Of a stretch of 64,000 bases of DNA, positions 15,883 to 25,419 are shown one piece after another. Within the stretch, counting starts at the first letter, position 1. The number at the start of each line of letters is the position of its first letter. The notes below the pieces were generated by a model, which had not been told where the DNA came from, ran no database searches, and worked only from the letters and a program-made list of their open reading frames with translations. The stretch comes from UBA7672 sp030824255 (GTDB lineage: Bacteria; Pseudomonadota; Alphaproteobacteria; Caulobacterales; Hyphomonadaceae), in NCBI GenBank assembly GCA_942493305.1, contig OW818686.1, forward strand, positions 4,030,001-4,094,000. The letters are read 5' to 3'. The position numbers were made by a program, and so were the translations under genes.

Positions 15883-16160
15883 CCCGCCTTCGGCGAGGGA
15901 GGACGTCCGCACCGCCGACGGCAAACGCTTCGCGGCCTGACCCTCGCGCCTCGTCCTCCCCTGCGCTAGGCGCGGGGGAGGTGGCTCAAGTCCTCATCCT
16001 GAGGAGGCCCAAAGGGCCGTCTCGAAAGACGAGGGCTTGAGACGGAGGGGGCTGTTTCAACGCGGGCAATCCCCCGTTTGCCCAGGGCCAATCCCCTCGC
16101 CGCCGCATCCCCCTCCGGCGCTTCGCGCCACCTCCCCCGCGCCTTGCGCGGTGTAGGACG
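15883..16160. repeat. Cluster of family-1 palindromic elements in inverted orientation
   Basis: A copy at about 15951-16055 (TCCTCCCCTGCGCTAGGCGCGGGGGAGG, then CTCAAGTCCTCATCCTGAGG and CTCGTCTTTCGAGACG type hairpins) faces an inverted copy at about 16105-16160 (CCTCCGGCGCTTCGCGCC, CACCTCCCCCGCGCC). A fragment at 15883-15903 reads CCCCGCCTTCGGCGAGGGAG. The block separates the caspase gene and its neighbour from the lipoprotein gene at 16227. Confidence 0.6.
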
Positions 16161-16226
16161 TCACTTTCCCATTCCACTCCCGTTCAGAATTCCTGCTATA
16201 AAGCGGAGACTCGGGAGGACTGATCC

Positions 16227-17483
16227 ATGACGCGCACCCACACACGCCACCGCCTCGCCGGCCTCGCCTTCGCCGCATCGGCGCTGGCCCTGCTGGCGGC
16301 GTGCGAGACGGGGCCGAGCCCCGCCGAGGTGCATGCGATGGAGTGGGGACAGGCGGCCCGCATCGACACGCCGCCCGCCTATGCCGAATACATGCGCCTC
16401 TATCCGGCGGGCGAGCATGTGATGGTCGCCCAGCGCCGCATAGACGAGCTGCGCGCGATGGAGAGCGCCGCCTACGCCAACGCCAAACGCATCGACACAG
16501 AGGATGCGCTGGTCGCCTATCTCGACCGCTTCCCGTGGGGGCCCAATGCGCAGGATGCCGATGCGCGCCGCGCCGTGCTGGCCGCGCCCCGCCTTGCCGC
16601 CGAAGAGCGCGCCGAGTGGGCGCAGGTGAAGCCCACGAAGAGCATCGAGGCCTATGAGGCCTTCGTCGCCAAATGGCCGCGCGGGGCGCACGCCGTCGAG
16701 GCGCGCGCGACGCTGGACCAGATGTGGACGACGGATCAGGGCGCTTATGTGCGGGCGATGCGCTCGGGCTCGCCGGTCGAGCTGGAGGAGTTCCTGCGGC
16801 GCTATCCGCGTTCGGATTATGCCTCGGACGCGCGGCTTGAGCTGGATGCGATGCAGCGGCGCGACGATGATGCGTGGCGCCGGGCGCTCGCGGACAATTC
16901 GGTCGAGGCCTACGATTTCTACCTGCAGACGCAGCCCTGGGGCCGCTGGCGCATCGAGGCGCAGCGGCAGATGGCTGACCTGCGCGAGCGCGATTATCAG
17001 GCCTGGCAGTATGCCGCGATGATGGACGAGATGTGGGCGTACGAGAATTACCGGCGGATGTATCCGTGGGGAACCTGGTACGACACGGCGTGGTATCGGA
17101 TGGACTGGATCCGGGGCGGTCGCGGCTATGGCGGCTGGAACTCGGGGTATGACCATCACTGGGATCGCGGCTGGCGCTATGGCAATGGCGGCGGTCATGG
17201 TGGGGGCGGCGGCGGCGGGCGTCCGGATCGCGACCGCGAGCCGAACACCTATCCCCCGCTGTTCGGCGGCCAGACGCCTCCCCAGAGCCCGCCTGCTGCG
17301 CCGCCCCCGCCGCCGCCCACATCCGTGCGCCCGACACCGCCCACCTCGCAACCCCCGCCCCTGTTCGACGGCCAACGCCCCACACCCCGCGCTGCCACCG
17401 CCCCCCGCGCCGCCCCCTCCCCACCTCCCCCACCACCTCCTCCTCCCCCCCCACCCCCCGACCCCACCCGCCTCCCCGATTGA
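16227..17483 (+). CDS. Repeat-containing lipoprotein with Gly-rich and Pro-rich tail
   Basis: A 418-residue protein with a signal and lipobox LAAC (about residue 25). The body has six or so helical repeats of the type 'AYEAFVAKWPRGAHAVEARATL' (aromatic, then P.G, then A..L), the TPR-like repeat often found joined to caspase-like domains. A Trp/Tyr/Gly-rich segment (residues 265-330) precedes a long proline-rich tail with a run of 12 prolines. The same repeat type occurs in the TIR protein at 53865-56042. Tail and glycine tract suggest a cell-wall-spanning or adhesive role; function unknown. Start ATG 16227 follows GGGAGGACTGATCC. Confidence 0.68.
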   Translation: MTRTHTRHRLAGLAFAASALALLAACETGPSPAEVHAMEWGQAARIDTPPAYAEYMRLYPAGEHVMVAQRRIDELRAMESAAYANAKRIDTEDALVAYLDRFPWGPNAQDADARRAVLAAPRLAAEERAEWAQVKPTKSIEAYEAFVAKWPRGAHAVEARATLDQMWTTDQGAYVRAMRSGSPVELEEFLRRYPRSDYASDARLELDAMQRRDDDAWRRALADNSVEAYDFYLQTQPWGRWRIEAQRQMADLRERDYQAWQYAAMMDEMWAYENYRRMYPWGTWYDTAWYRMDWIRGGRGYGGWNSGYDHHWDRGWRYGNGGGHGGGGGGGRPDRDREPNTYPPLFGGQTPPQSPPAAPPPPPPTSVRPTPPTSQPPPLFDGQRPTPRAATAPRAAPSPPPPPPPPPPPPPDPTRLPD

Positions 17484-17574
17484 CCACGCGTGACTTGCGG
17501 CGGGTTGCTGCTATTTCACTGTCATGGGCTGGCGGTGCGGGTTACGCGCCGTTGAAAGGGCTGACGGAAACGCA

Positions 17575-19506
17575 ATGGCGACGCAGGCTGCGACGACGAG
17601 CGGATTGATGAAGTGGGCCCCGCCAATCCTGAAGGTGGCAGGCACGCTTGCCGCTGTCGGGCTGGTGACGTTCGGTCTTCTGTGGAACTCGCTGTTCTCT
17701 CAGATGCCCGTCCTGCCCGACCGCGAGTCGCTGTGGAACATGAACCGTGAGCCTGCGGTGGAGTTCATCGACTCTCAGGGCGAGACGATCGCCGTGCGCG
17801 GGTTCCGCTATGGCCGCGCCGTCTCGGCAAAGACGCTGCCCAAGCACGTGGTGGACGCCTTCATCGCGGCAGAAGACCGCCGCTTTCGCGAACATACCGG
17901 CGTCGATACGTGGGCCATCGTCCGCGCATTCATCGCCAACGCCCGCGCCGGCCGCACGGTGGAAGGCGCCTCCACGATCACGCAGCAGCTTGTCAAGAAC
18001 CTTTTCCTCACGCCTGACCAGACGGTGAAGCGGAAGGCGCAGGAAGCCCGCCTCGCCGGCGACCTTGAGCGGCTTCTCAGCAAGGACGACATTCTCGATC
18101 TCTACCTCAACCGGATTTATCTCGGCGCGGGCGCCTGGGGTGTCGATGCCGCCGCGCACACCTTCTTCAACAAGACCCCGGCCGATCTCACACTCGCCGA
18201 AGCCGCGATGCTCGCCTCTTTCCCCAAGGCGCCCTCACGCCTGACACAGTTGGCGCAGAGCGCCCGCGCGAAGGAGCGTCAGGAATACGTGCTGGAGCAG
18301 ATGGTCGAAGCCGGCTTCATAACCCAGGCGCAAGCCGACGAAGCGGGCGCGCAGAAACTCCTCTTCGTGAAGGAGGAGGACAACCTCTTCACCGGCCACG
18401 CCCTCGACTACGCGATCGAGCGCGCGCAGGACCTGTTGCCCAATCCGCCTCCAGACATGGTCATCAAACTCTCGCTCGACCTGCGCCTGCAGGAAGCAGC
18501 GCAGAAGGCGATCGACAACGGCGTCGCTACGATGGGCCGAGATCGCCGCGCATCGGAAGGCGCTGCCGTCATCATAGACAATGCCACTGGCGCAATCCGC
18601 GCCATGGTCGGCGGCGTCGACTACGACAAGTCGAAATTCAACCGCGCGACGCAGGCCCGCCGCCAGCCCGGTTCCTCGTTCAAGATGTTCGTCTACGCCG
18701 CAGCGCTCGAAGCCGGCATGACGCCCGGCACCGTCCGCTTCGATATGCCGATCACCATCCAGAACTGGCGCCCGCGCAATTATGGCGGCGAATATCGCGG
18801 CGCCGTCACGCTGTCCGAAGCTATAGCGGAATCGCTGAACACGGTCGCGGCGCAAGTCGGTTACGAGATCGGTGTCGAGAAGGTCACGGCGCTCGCGCAT
18901 GAGTTCGGCGTGAAGTCTGACCTGCACAACTTCCCTTCGATCACACTCGGCTCCGACGAAGTGACGCTCTACGAGATGACGACGGCGTTCGGCGTCCTCG
19001 CCAAGGGCGGCCTGCAGATGTCGCCCTACATCATCGAGGAGATCCGCAACTCGAAGGGCGACCTGCTCTACTCGAACCCCGCCGTGCAGGCGCCTCGCAT
19101 CTATCCGGAAAACCTCGCTGCCGATATGAACTCCATGCTCAGCCGCGTCGTCGTGCAGGGCACGGGCGGCGCCGCCCGCTTCGATGGCTGGGATGTCGCC
19201 GGCAAGACCGGCACCAGCCAGGAATGGCGCGACGCCTGGTTCCTAGGCTACACCACGCGCTATGTCGGCGGCATCTGGATCGGCAATGACGACGACAAGC
19301 CGATGGCCCGCATCACGGGAGGCGAGATGTCGGCGCGCATCTGGGCCGACATGATGAAGGTCGCACACGAAGGCATCACGCCCGAGCCGCTGCCCGGCGC
19401 CAAGAAGGCCGAGGAATACCTGTCCAGCCAGGACATGGAACGCCTCAACTTCTACCGCCGCCTCTCCAGCGCCTTCTCCGCCGTGGAAGCCCGTAGCGGG
19501 GGCTGA
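17575..19506 (+). CDS. Penicillin-binding protein 1A family (transglycosylase/transpeptidase)
   Basis: A 643-residue bifunctional class A PBP that polymerises and cross-links peptidoglycan at the inner membrane. One N-terminal membrane segment (about 18-40) is followed by the GT51 domain with EDRRFREHTGVD (Glu100) and ASTITQQLVKN, then the transpeptidase domain with SSFK (S367/K370), SLN (420-422) and KTGTS (544-546). All catalytic motifs are intact. Length is short for PBP1a (often above 750), as it lacks the large inserted OB domain, closer to PBP1c/MtgA-type short forms. ATG 17575 follows GACGGAAACGCA. A LpoB-type activator is encoded at 39784. Confidence 0.9.
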   Translation: MATQAATTSGLMKWAPPILKVAGTLAAVGLVTFGLLWNSLFSQMPVLPDRESLWNMNREPAVEFIDSQGETIAVRGFRYGRAVSAKTLPKHVVDAFIAAEDRRFREHTGVDTWAIVRAFIANARAGRTVEGASTITQQLVKNLFLTPDQTVKRKAQEARLAGDLERLLSKDDILDLYLNRIYLGAGAWGVDAAAHTFFNKTPADLTLAEAAMLASFPKAPSRLTQLAQSARAKERQEYVLEQMVEAGFITQAQADEAGAQKLLFVKEEDNLFTGHALDYAIERAQDLLPNPPPDMVIKLSLDLRLQEAAQKAIDNGVATMGRDRRASEGAAVIIDNATGAIRAMVGGVDYDKSKFNRATQARRQPGSSFKMFVYAAALEAGMTPGTVRFDMPITIQNWRPRNYGGEYRGAVTLSEAIAESLNTVAAQVGYEIGVEKVTALAHEFGVKSDLHNFPSITLGSDEVTLYEMTTAFGVLAKGGLQMSPYIIEEIRNSKGDLLYSNPAVQAPRIYPENLAADMNSMLSRVVVQGTGGAARFDGWDVAGKTGTSQEWRDAWFLGYTTRYVGGIWIGNDDDKPMARITGGEMSARIWADMMKVAHEGITPEPLPGAKKAEEYLSSQDMERLNFYRRLSSAFSAVEARSGG

Positions 19507-19765
19507 CGCCGAACTGCTCTGCCTGCTCCAATCTCGAAGCGTTGCAAAACGACGCGGTTCCCGCTCACGCGGGCATCCTGTCTTCACGCATCGTCGCGCC
19601 TGCCGCGCTACCCCCACTACACCTTGTGTCTGGACCCCGCTCTACTGAAAGAGAACTCCGTCACGGTGCTCCGCACGCAACTGCACCCCACAAACCCGTG
19701 TTGCCGCTTGACGTGCGCCGCCCAGCCGCAACCAATGCCGCAGAACAGAACCGTGGGAGGCGACA

Positions 19766-22030
19766 TTGATCATCAGACTGGCCACAGGCGTGGCGTTGGC
19801 GGCCCTGCTCGCTGGCTGCGGAGCAGAGACCCCGGCGTCGAACGCGATGTCCGCCGAAATCCGCCGCACCGCGTATGGCGTCCCGCATGTAAAGGCGAAC
19901 GACTATGCCGGCATGGGCTTCGGTCTCGGCTATGCGATGGCGGAAGACAATGTCTGCGAGATCGCAGAACGCTACATCACCATCGCCGGCGAGCGCGCGA
20001 AATACCTCGGGCGCGGCGAGAATGACGCCAATCTCAACAGCGACCTCTACCACAAGCGTCTCATCGCATCCGGCGAGATGGAAAAGCTGCTGAACGGCGC
20101 CGCCGATTCAGTCGACACGCCCAGCGCCGACGCCCGCGCCCTCGCGCGCGGCTATGCGGCGGGCTATTCGAAATTCCTGTCCGACACAGGCGTCGACAAG
20201 ATCAGCGATCCAAGGTGCGCGGGGCAGCCATGGGTTCGCCCCATCACCGAAGAGGATTATTGGCGCCACCAGATGGCCGGACAGGTCGTCTACCAACTGG
20301 CTGGCATCGCGACCGCCGCGCCTCCGGGCGAAGGCGACGCCGCCGCGGTCGAGGATGATCCGTTGATCGAGACGACACAGCTCGGCTCCAACGCCTACGG
20401 TCTCGGCAAGGATGTGACGCAGTCAGGCTACGGCATGCTGCTCGGCAACCCGCACTATCCCTGGGACGGTGCGAACCGCTTCTACCGGATGCACATGACC
20501 ATCCCGGGCAAACTCAACGTTGTCGGCGCCGGCCTCATCACCAACGCCTCCGTCGGCATCGGCCACACCGACAGCATTGCGTGGACCCACACCGTCTCCA
20601 CTGCGCGCCGCTTCGGCGTGTTCGAGCTCACGCTCGATCCGTCTGATCCGACGAAATACATTCATGATGGCGTCTCGACGCCACTCGATAAAATCGAGGT
20701 GACGGTCGATGTGAAGGACGAGGCGCCCGTCACGCACACGTTCTACACCTCGCGCTTCGGCCCTGTGCTGGAGACACAGACCTTCCCGTGGACCACAGCC
20801 AACGCCTACGCCCTGCGCTCTATCCCACAGGGCCTGCGTTCAGCGGACCAGTATCTCTCCATGTGGCAGGCGAAGAATGTGCGCGAACTTCACGCGGCTC
20901 TCAGCAAATACCAGGCGACCGGCTTCAATACGACTGCCGTGGATTCCAGCGGCGAGGCTTTCTACGGGGACATGGGCATGATGCCCAACGTGCCGAAAGA
21001 GCTGGGAGACAGGTGCGCCGTCACCGAGCTGGCCAAACAGCAATGGGCGACAACGCGCGTGCCCGTGCTCGACGGTTCAAAATCGGAATGCGACTGGGCG
21101 ACCGACGCGGACTCAACCGCTCCCGGCGTGTTCGGCGCAAGCAAGACGCCGCAAATCTTCCGCAACGACTACGTCTCCCAGATGAACGACAGCTACTGGC
21201 TCACCAACCCGTCCGCGCCGATCAGCGGCTTCAGCCCCATCTTCGGTGATGAAGCAACCGCACGCTCCCTGCGCACGCGCCTCGGTATCGACATCGTGGC
21301 CAAGCGCGTCGCCGGCTCTGACGGTCTTGGCGATGCAAAATTCAACCTCGCCAACCTGCAGGCCTCACTCTACCAGAACCGTCATATCGGCGCTGAGCTG
21401 GTGCGGGACGATCTTGTGAAGGCCTGCAAGGCCTTGCGCAACAACGCGCTCGCTGCCGCGTGCGCCGCCCTCGAAGGCTGGGACCTGCACGTCAATCTCG
21501 ACTCGAAGGGCGCGCACCTGTTCCACCTGTTCGCGGAAAATGGAGGCCTGCAGTTCAAGATCCCCTTCGATCCCGCCGATCCGGTCAACACGCCCAACAC
21601 GCTCGATGTCGCCAATCCAAAAGTGATGGAGGCCCTCAGCAAGGCTGTCGCCACCCTCACCGAACTGAAGATCCCGCTCGATGCAGCGCTCGGCGATGTG
21701 CAGCGTGAAACGCGCGGCGAAGAGCGTATCCCGATCCATGGCGGCGCGGGTCAGGAAGGCGTCTTCAACGTCATCACTGTAGAGAATCTCGAACCCGAAC
21801 TCGGCTGGACCAGCATCCGCCATGGCTCCAGCTGGATCATGACCGTGGAGTTCACGCCCGAGGGCCCCAAAAGCCAGGGCATCCTCTCCTATTCGCAATC
21901 GGTGAACCCCGCCTCTCCCTTCCACTCTGACCAGACCCGCGCCTATTCGGAGAAGAAGTGGGACGATCTGCTGTTCAGTGAGGAAGCGGTGGAAGCCGCC
22001 GTCGTCTCTCGGAAGACTGTGAGCGAGTAG
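19766..22030 (+). CDS. Penicillin acylase family lipoprotein (Ntn hydrolase)
   Basis: A 754-residue member of peptidase family S45, autoprocessed N-terminal nucleophile amidases that include penicillin G acylase, aculeacin A acylase and AHL acylases. Signal with lipobox LAGC (Cys18), alpha-chain part with RTAYGVPHVKA and GYAMAEDN, spacer, then LGSNAYG where Ser208 is the expected nucleophile freed by self-cleavage. Later the beta-chain shows GNPHYPWDGANRFYRMHM and HTVSTARRFGVFELTL. Start is TTG 19766 with GGGAGGCGACA before it. Substrate unknown; acyl-homoserine lactones or other N-acyl compounds are plausible. Being a predicted lipoprotein it would act at the cell envelope. Confidence 0.85.
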   Translation: MIIRLATGVALAALLAGCGAETPASNAMSAEIRRTAYGVPHVKANDYAGMGFGLGYAMAEDNVCEIAERYITIAGERAKYLGRGENDANLNSDLYHKRLIASGEMEKLLNGAADSVDTPSADARALARGYAAGYSKFLSDTGVDKISDPRCAGQPWVRPITEEDYWRHQMAGQVVYQLAGIATAAPPGEGDAAAVEDDPLIETTQLGSNAYGLGKDVTQSGYGMLLGNPHYPWDGANRFYRMHMTIPGKLNVVGAGLITNASVGIGHTDSIAWTHTVSTARRFGVFELTLDPSDPTKYIHDGVSTPLDKIEVTVDVKDEAPVTHTFYTSRFGPVLETQTFPWTTANAYALRSIPQGLRSADQYLSMWQAKNVRELHAALSKYQATGFNTTAVDSSGEAFYGDMGMMPNVPKELGDRCAVTELAKQQWATTRVPVLDGSKSECDWATDADSTAPGVFGASKTPQIFRNDYVSQMNDSYWLTNPSAPISGFSPIFGDEATARSLRTRLGIDIVAKRVAGSDGLGDAKFNLANLQASLYQNRHIGAELVRDDLVKACKALRNNALAAACAALEGWDLHVNLDSKGAHLFHLFAENGGLQFKIPFDPADPVNTPNTLDVANPKVMEALSKAVATLTELKIPLDAALGDVQRETRGEERIPIHGGAGQEGVFNVITVENLEPELGWTSIRHGSSWIMTVEFTPEGPKSQGILSYSQSVNPASPFHSDQTRAYSEKKWDDLLFSEEAVEAAVVSRKTVSE

Positions 22031-22042
22031 GCCAAAACGCTG

Positions 22043-22083
22043 TCGTTCCGGCGAGGCGGCAACGCCAGGGCGCGCCGGAACGA
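22043..22083. repeat. Long inverted repeat downstream of the acylase gene
   Basis: TCGTTCCGGCG (22043-22053) and CGCCGGAACGA (22073-22083) form a perfect 11-bp stem with a 19-nt loop that itself contains a small GGCG..CGCC pairing. No T-run follows, so it is either a Rho-dependent or structural element, or a lone palindromic repeat. Confidence 0.5.
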
Positions 22084-22140
22084 CCGGAACGGCCGGGCGA
22101 CGCGCAACTTCACCTTGACCTGCCGCCCCGGTTCGGGTCC

Positions 22141-23976
22141 ATGCGCCTCATGGCTGGACCTCCGATAGCAGTTCTTCGCGGCGTGATGCTCACGCTGGGC
22201 GCGACACCCCTGTTCACGGGCGTCGATCTCTCGCTCGCACGCGGGGAGCGGATGGCGCTCGTCGGCCGTAACGGGGCGGGCAAGTCCACGCTCATGCGCA
22301 TCCTTGCCGGAGCCATCGAACCGGACGGCGGCGAGATCTTCATGCAGCCGGGCGTTGTCGCCCGCCACCTGACACAGGAACCCGATTTCAGCGGCTACGC
22401 CACCGCTCTGGATTATGTTTCCGACGGCCTCGCCCCGGACATGCTGTACCGCGCAGAATCCGAACTCGGCGCCTGGGGCGTGCCCTTCGAACTCGATCTC
22501 ACCAAGGCCTCCGGCGGACAGGCCCGCCGGATCGCCCTAGCCCATGCCTTCGCCCACGACCCTGACATCATCCTCCTCGACGAGCCGACCAACCATCTGG
22601 ACGTTCCGGCCATCGAACTTCTGGAAGAGGAAATGAAGGCTTTCCGCGGCGCCGTGCTGGTCGTCAGCCACGATCGCCGCTTCCTTGAGAATGTCGCCAC
22701 GTCCGTCGCCTGGCTGCGCCAGGGCGTCGTGCGGCAGATGGACAAGGGCTACACTGCCTTCGAGGAGTGGACCGAACAGGTCGAGGCCGAGGAAGAGAAA
22801 GCCCTCGACAAGCTCAACACCCAACTCAAGGCCGAAGAGCGCTGGATGGCGAGGGGCGTCACCGCCCGCCGCAAGCGCAATATGGGCCGCGTCCGCAAAC
22901 TTCACGAGATGCGCTCCGAAGGCCGGCACCGCAAGACGGCGCTCAACGAAGCCGCCAGCACCGCCAGCCTTGCCATCGACAGCGGCTCGCAATCCGGCCG
23001 GTTGGTCATCGAAGCGAAGAACGTCTCGAAAACCTTCCAGACGCCCGATGGCGCCCTGCCCATCGTCAACAACCTGTCGCTGCGCGTCATGCGTGGCGAC
23101 CGCCTCGGCCTCGTCGGCCCCAATGGCGCGGGCAAGACGACGCTGCTGAAACTGCTGCTCGGCCAGCTGCCGCCGGACGATGGCAATATCCGCCTCGCAA
23201 AGAACCTCGACATTGCCTATCTCGATCAGACGCGCGCCACCCTCACACCGGACATGACACTCTGGAACACGCTTGCCCCGCTGGGCGGTGACCAGATCAT
23301 CGTGCGCGGCTATCCCAAGCACGTGGCCGCCTACGCGAAGGACTTCCTGTTCGAGTCCCGCCAGCTTCACCAGCCGGTCGGCGCCCTCTCCGGGGGCGAA
23401 CGCAATCGCCTCACGCTCGCCCTTGCCCTCGCGAAGCCTTCGAACCTGCTGATCCTTGACGAACCGACCAACGATCTCGACATCGAAACCCTGGATCTGC
23501 TGGAGGACATGCTGAGCGAGTTCGATGGCACGCTTCTGCTCGTCAGCCACGACCGCGCTTTCATCGACAACGTGGTTACGTCTGTCTTAACGCCCGAGGG
23601 CGACGGCGTCTGGCTGGAAACGCCCGGCGGCTACGCCGACTATGTCAGTCAACGCAATGCCGCCGCCAAACAGGCGGCTTCGGCGGCGAAGGCAGAGGCA
23701 AAGTCGGCGGCCAACCCCGCCCAGAAGACCGCAGCCTCCAAGCTGACCTACAAGGACCAGCGCCGCCTCGAGGAACTCGACCGTCTCATGCCGGAAAGGC
23801 AGGAAGAGATAATCAATCTTGAAGATGCGATGGCCGATGGCTCGCTCTTCGGCAAGGATCCCAAGGCCTTCCAGGCCCGCGCCAACCGCCTCTCCGCCGC
23901 CCGTATCGAGCTGGCGACATATGAAGAGGAATGGCTTGCGCTGGAAGCAAAGCGCGAAGCCCTTTCCCGCTCCTGA
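22141..23976 (+). CDS. uup: ABC-F family ATPase, Uup type
   Basis: A 611-residue cytoplasmic protein with two ABC domains and no membrane part. Domain 1: Walker A GRNGAGKST, signature ASGGQARRIALAHAF, Walker B ILLDEPTNHLD. Domain 2: GPNGAGKTT, LSGGERNRLTLALAL, LLILDEPTNDLD. The linker carries RWMARGVTARRKRNMGRVRKL, and the C-terminus has the coiled-coil DNA-binding arm typical of Uup (residues about 525-611, starting KLTYKDQRRLEELD). ABC-F proteins act on the ribosome; Uup is linked to precise excision of transposons and to ribosome factor function. ATG 22150 is an alternative start. Confidence 0.88.
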   Translation: MRLMAGPPIAVLRGVMLTLGATPLFTGVDLSLARGERMALVGRNGAGKSTLMRILAGAIEPDGGEIFMQPGVVARHLTQEPDFSGYATALDYVSDGLAPDMLYRAESELGAWGVPFELDLTKASGGQARRIALAHAFAHDPDIILLDEPTNHLDVPAIELLEEEMKAFRGAVLVVSHDRRFLENVATSVAWLRQGVVRQMDKGYTAFEEWTEQVEAEEEKALDKLNTQLKAEERWMARGVTARRKRNMGRVRKLHEMRSEGRHRKTALNEAASTASLAIDSGSQSGRLVIEAKNVSKTFQTPDGALPIVNNLSLRVMRGDRLGLVGPNGAGKTTLLKLLLGQLPPDDGNIRLAKNLDIAYLDQTRATLTPDMTLWNTLAPLGGDQIIVRGYPKHVAAYAKDFLFESRQLHQPVGALSGGERNRLTLALALAKPSNLLILDEPTNDLDIETLDLLEDMLSEFDGTLLLVSHDRAFIDNVVTSVLTPEGDGVWLETPGGYADYVSQRNAAAKQAASAAKAEAKSAANPAQKTAASKLTYKDQRRLEELDRLMPERQEEIINLEDAMADGSLFGKDPKAFQARANRLSAARIELATYEEEWLALEAKREALSRS

Positions 23977-24093
23977 GGCGCATTTTTGCGTCAGGACGTC
24001 GCGCCAGTCTGGTGAATTCGCCCATCCTACCGAGCGGAATTTTAACCGCACTCCCGTACTGTCGACTACGCGGCGGGACTGAGGGAGAAGACT

Positions 24094-25191
24094 ATGGCGG
24101 GGAACGCCAATAATTTCGCGTTGCTGCTCGATCTGGCCAAGGAAGGCTCCAGTGAGAAGCGTCGCGAGCTGCTGCGGCAGATCACTGACGTATTCCTGGC
24201 CCAGTCCGAACTGCGCTCGGAAAACGAAGCACAGATCTTCGACGAGATTGTCGGCGCCGTGGCGCAGGATCTCGAAGCGCAGGTCCGCATCGAACTTTCG
24301 CGCAAGGTCGCCGACAGCGCTGGCCCGCTCCGCCGCATCGCCCGCCGCATGGCGATGGACGACATCGAAGTCGCCCGCCCGGTACTGGAGCGCTCGCGCT
24401 CTCTGACCGAGAATGACCTTATCGAAGTGATCCAGGCGAAATCGCAGGATCACATGATGGCCGTCACAATGCGCCCGGATATCGGCGAGCGTGTTTCCAG
24501 CGTCCTCGTCGAAAAGGGCGAAGACCGCGTGCTCGTGTCGCTGCTGCAGAACGATAGCGCCAGGATGAACCGCGAAACGTTTGAACGCGTCACCGAGCGC
24601 GTCGAAAACAATCCGGTGCTGCACGCTCCGTTCGTGCGCAACGCAAACATTCCGCTCGACCTGCTGAACACGGTCTACATCCGCGTCGAGCACGATCTCC
24701 GCCGCGAGATCATGCGCAAGTTCCACGGCGTCTCTCCGGCCGAGCTCGAAGCAGCCCTGGAAGCCAGCCGCACGCGCCTGTCGTCGGCCTACGGCGTCCT
24801 GCCGGACGACTACTCTGCTGCGAAACAACACGTGGCCGCCATGGAAAAAGCCGGCTCGCTCAAGCCGCCCGCACTTGTCCAGCTCCTGCGCGAAGACCGC
24901 CGCACCGCCTTCCTCATCGCCTTCGCCCAGCTCGTCGACGTCGAGTTCGATCTCGGCCGCCGCCTGCTGGAAATGAAGGATCTCGACGCGCTGGCGATGC
25001 TGTGCCGTGGCGCGGGCTTTGATCGCGGCCTGTTCGTCACGATCTGCATCCTCATCCTCGGCGGCACGGGCGGCCTCAGCAAGACGGAAGAATACGGCAA
25101 GCTCTACGAGCAGGTGCCGGTGTCCGCCGCCCAGCGCGCCCTCCGCTTCTGGAAGGTCCGCGCCAAGGGCGTCACAGCCCAGGCCGCCTAG
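24094..25191 (+). CDS. DUF2336 domain protein
   Basis: A 365-residue all-helical soluble protein that matches DUF2336, a HEAT-like repeat family common in Caulobacterales and relatives. Typical features are LDLAKEGSSEKRRELLRQITDVFL at the start, repeated ILVEKG-type helices in the middle and a conserved LCRGAGFDRGLFVTICILILGG block near residue 305. In Caulobacter relatives such proteins are tied to signalling and surface functions, but the exact role is not established. ATG 24094 follows GAGGGAGAAGACT. Confidence 0.85.
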   Translation: MAGNANNFALLLDLAKEGSSEKRRELLRQITDVFLAQSELRSENEAQIFDEIVGAVAQDLEAQVRIELSRKVADSAGPLRRIARRMAMDDIEVARPVLERSRSLTENDLIEVIQAKSQDHMMAVTMRPDIGERVSSVLVEKGEDRVLVSLLQNDSARMNRETFERVTERVENNPVLHAPFVRNANIPLDLLNTVYIRVEHDLRREIMRKFHGVSPAELEAALEASRTRLSSAYGVLPDDYSAAKQHVAAMEKAGSLKPPALVQLLREDRRTAFLIAFAQLVDVEFDLGRRLLEMKDLDALAMLCRGAGFDRGLFVTICILILGGTGGLSKTEEYGKLYEQVPVSAAQRALRFWKVRAKGVTAQAA

Positions 25192-25419
25192 AAAAGTCGC
25201 CCCGACAAAGTGTGGGGTGATCCCGCAGAGCACGCTGGTTGCGCCTGCAAGTTCATGCGTCACGCGAATCGCGCGGCGTGGAAAACGCGTCACGCCAGAG
25301 TCAGCCGAGCGGAAACGCGCGCAGCCATGCGGGTCTTCGCCCAATAGCAGTTGCGCAATTGCTCCGTGCACACCGCTCGCATAGTTTCCCTCGCGCCGGG
25401 CGGGGGCACGGAGACGTGG

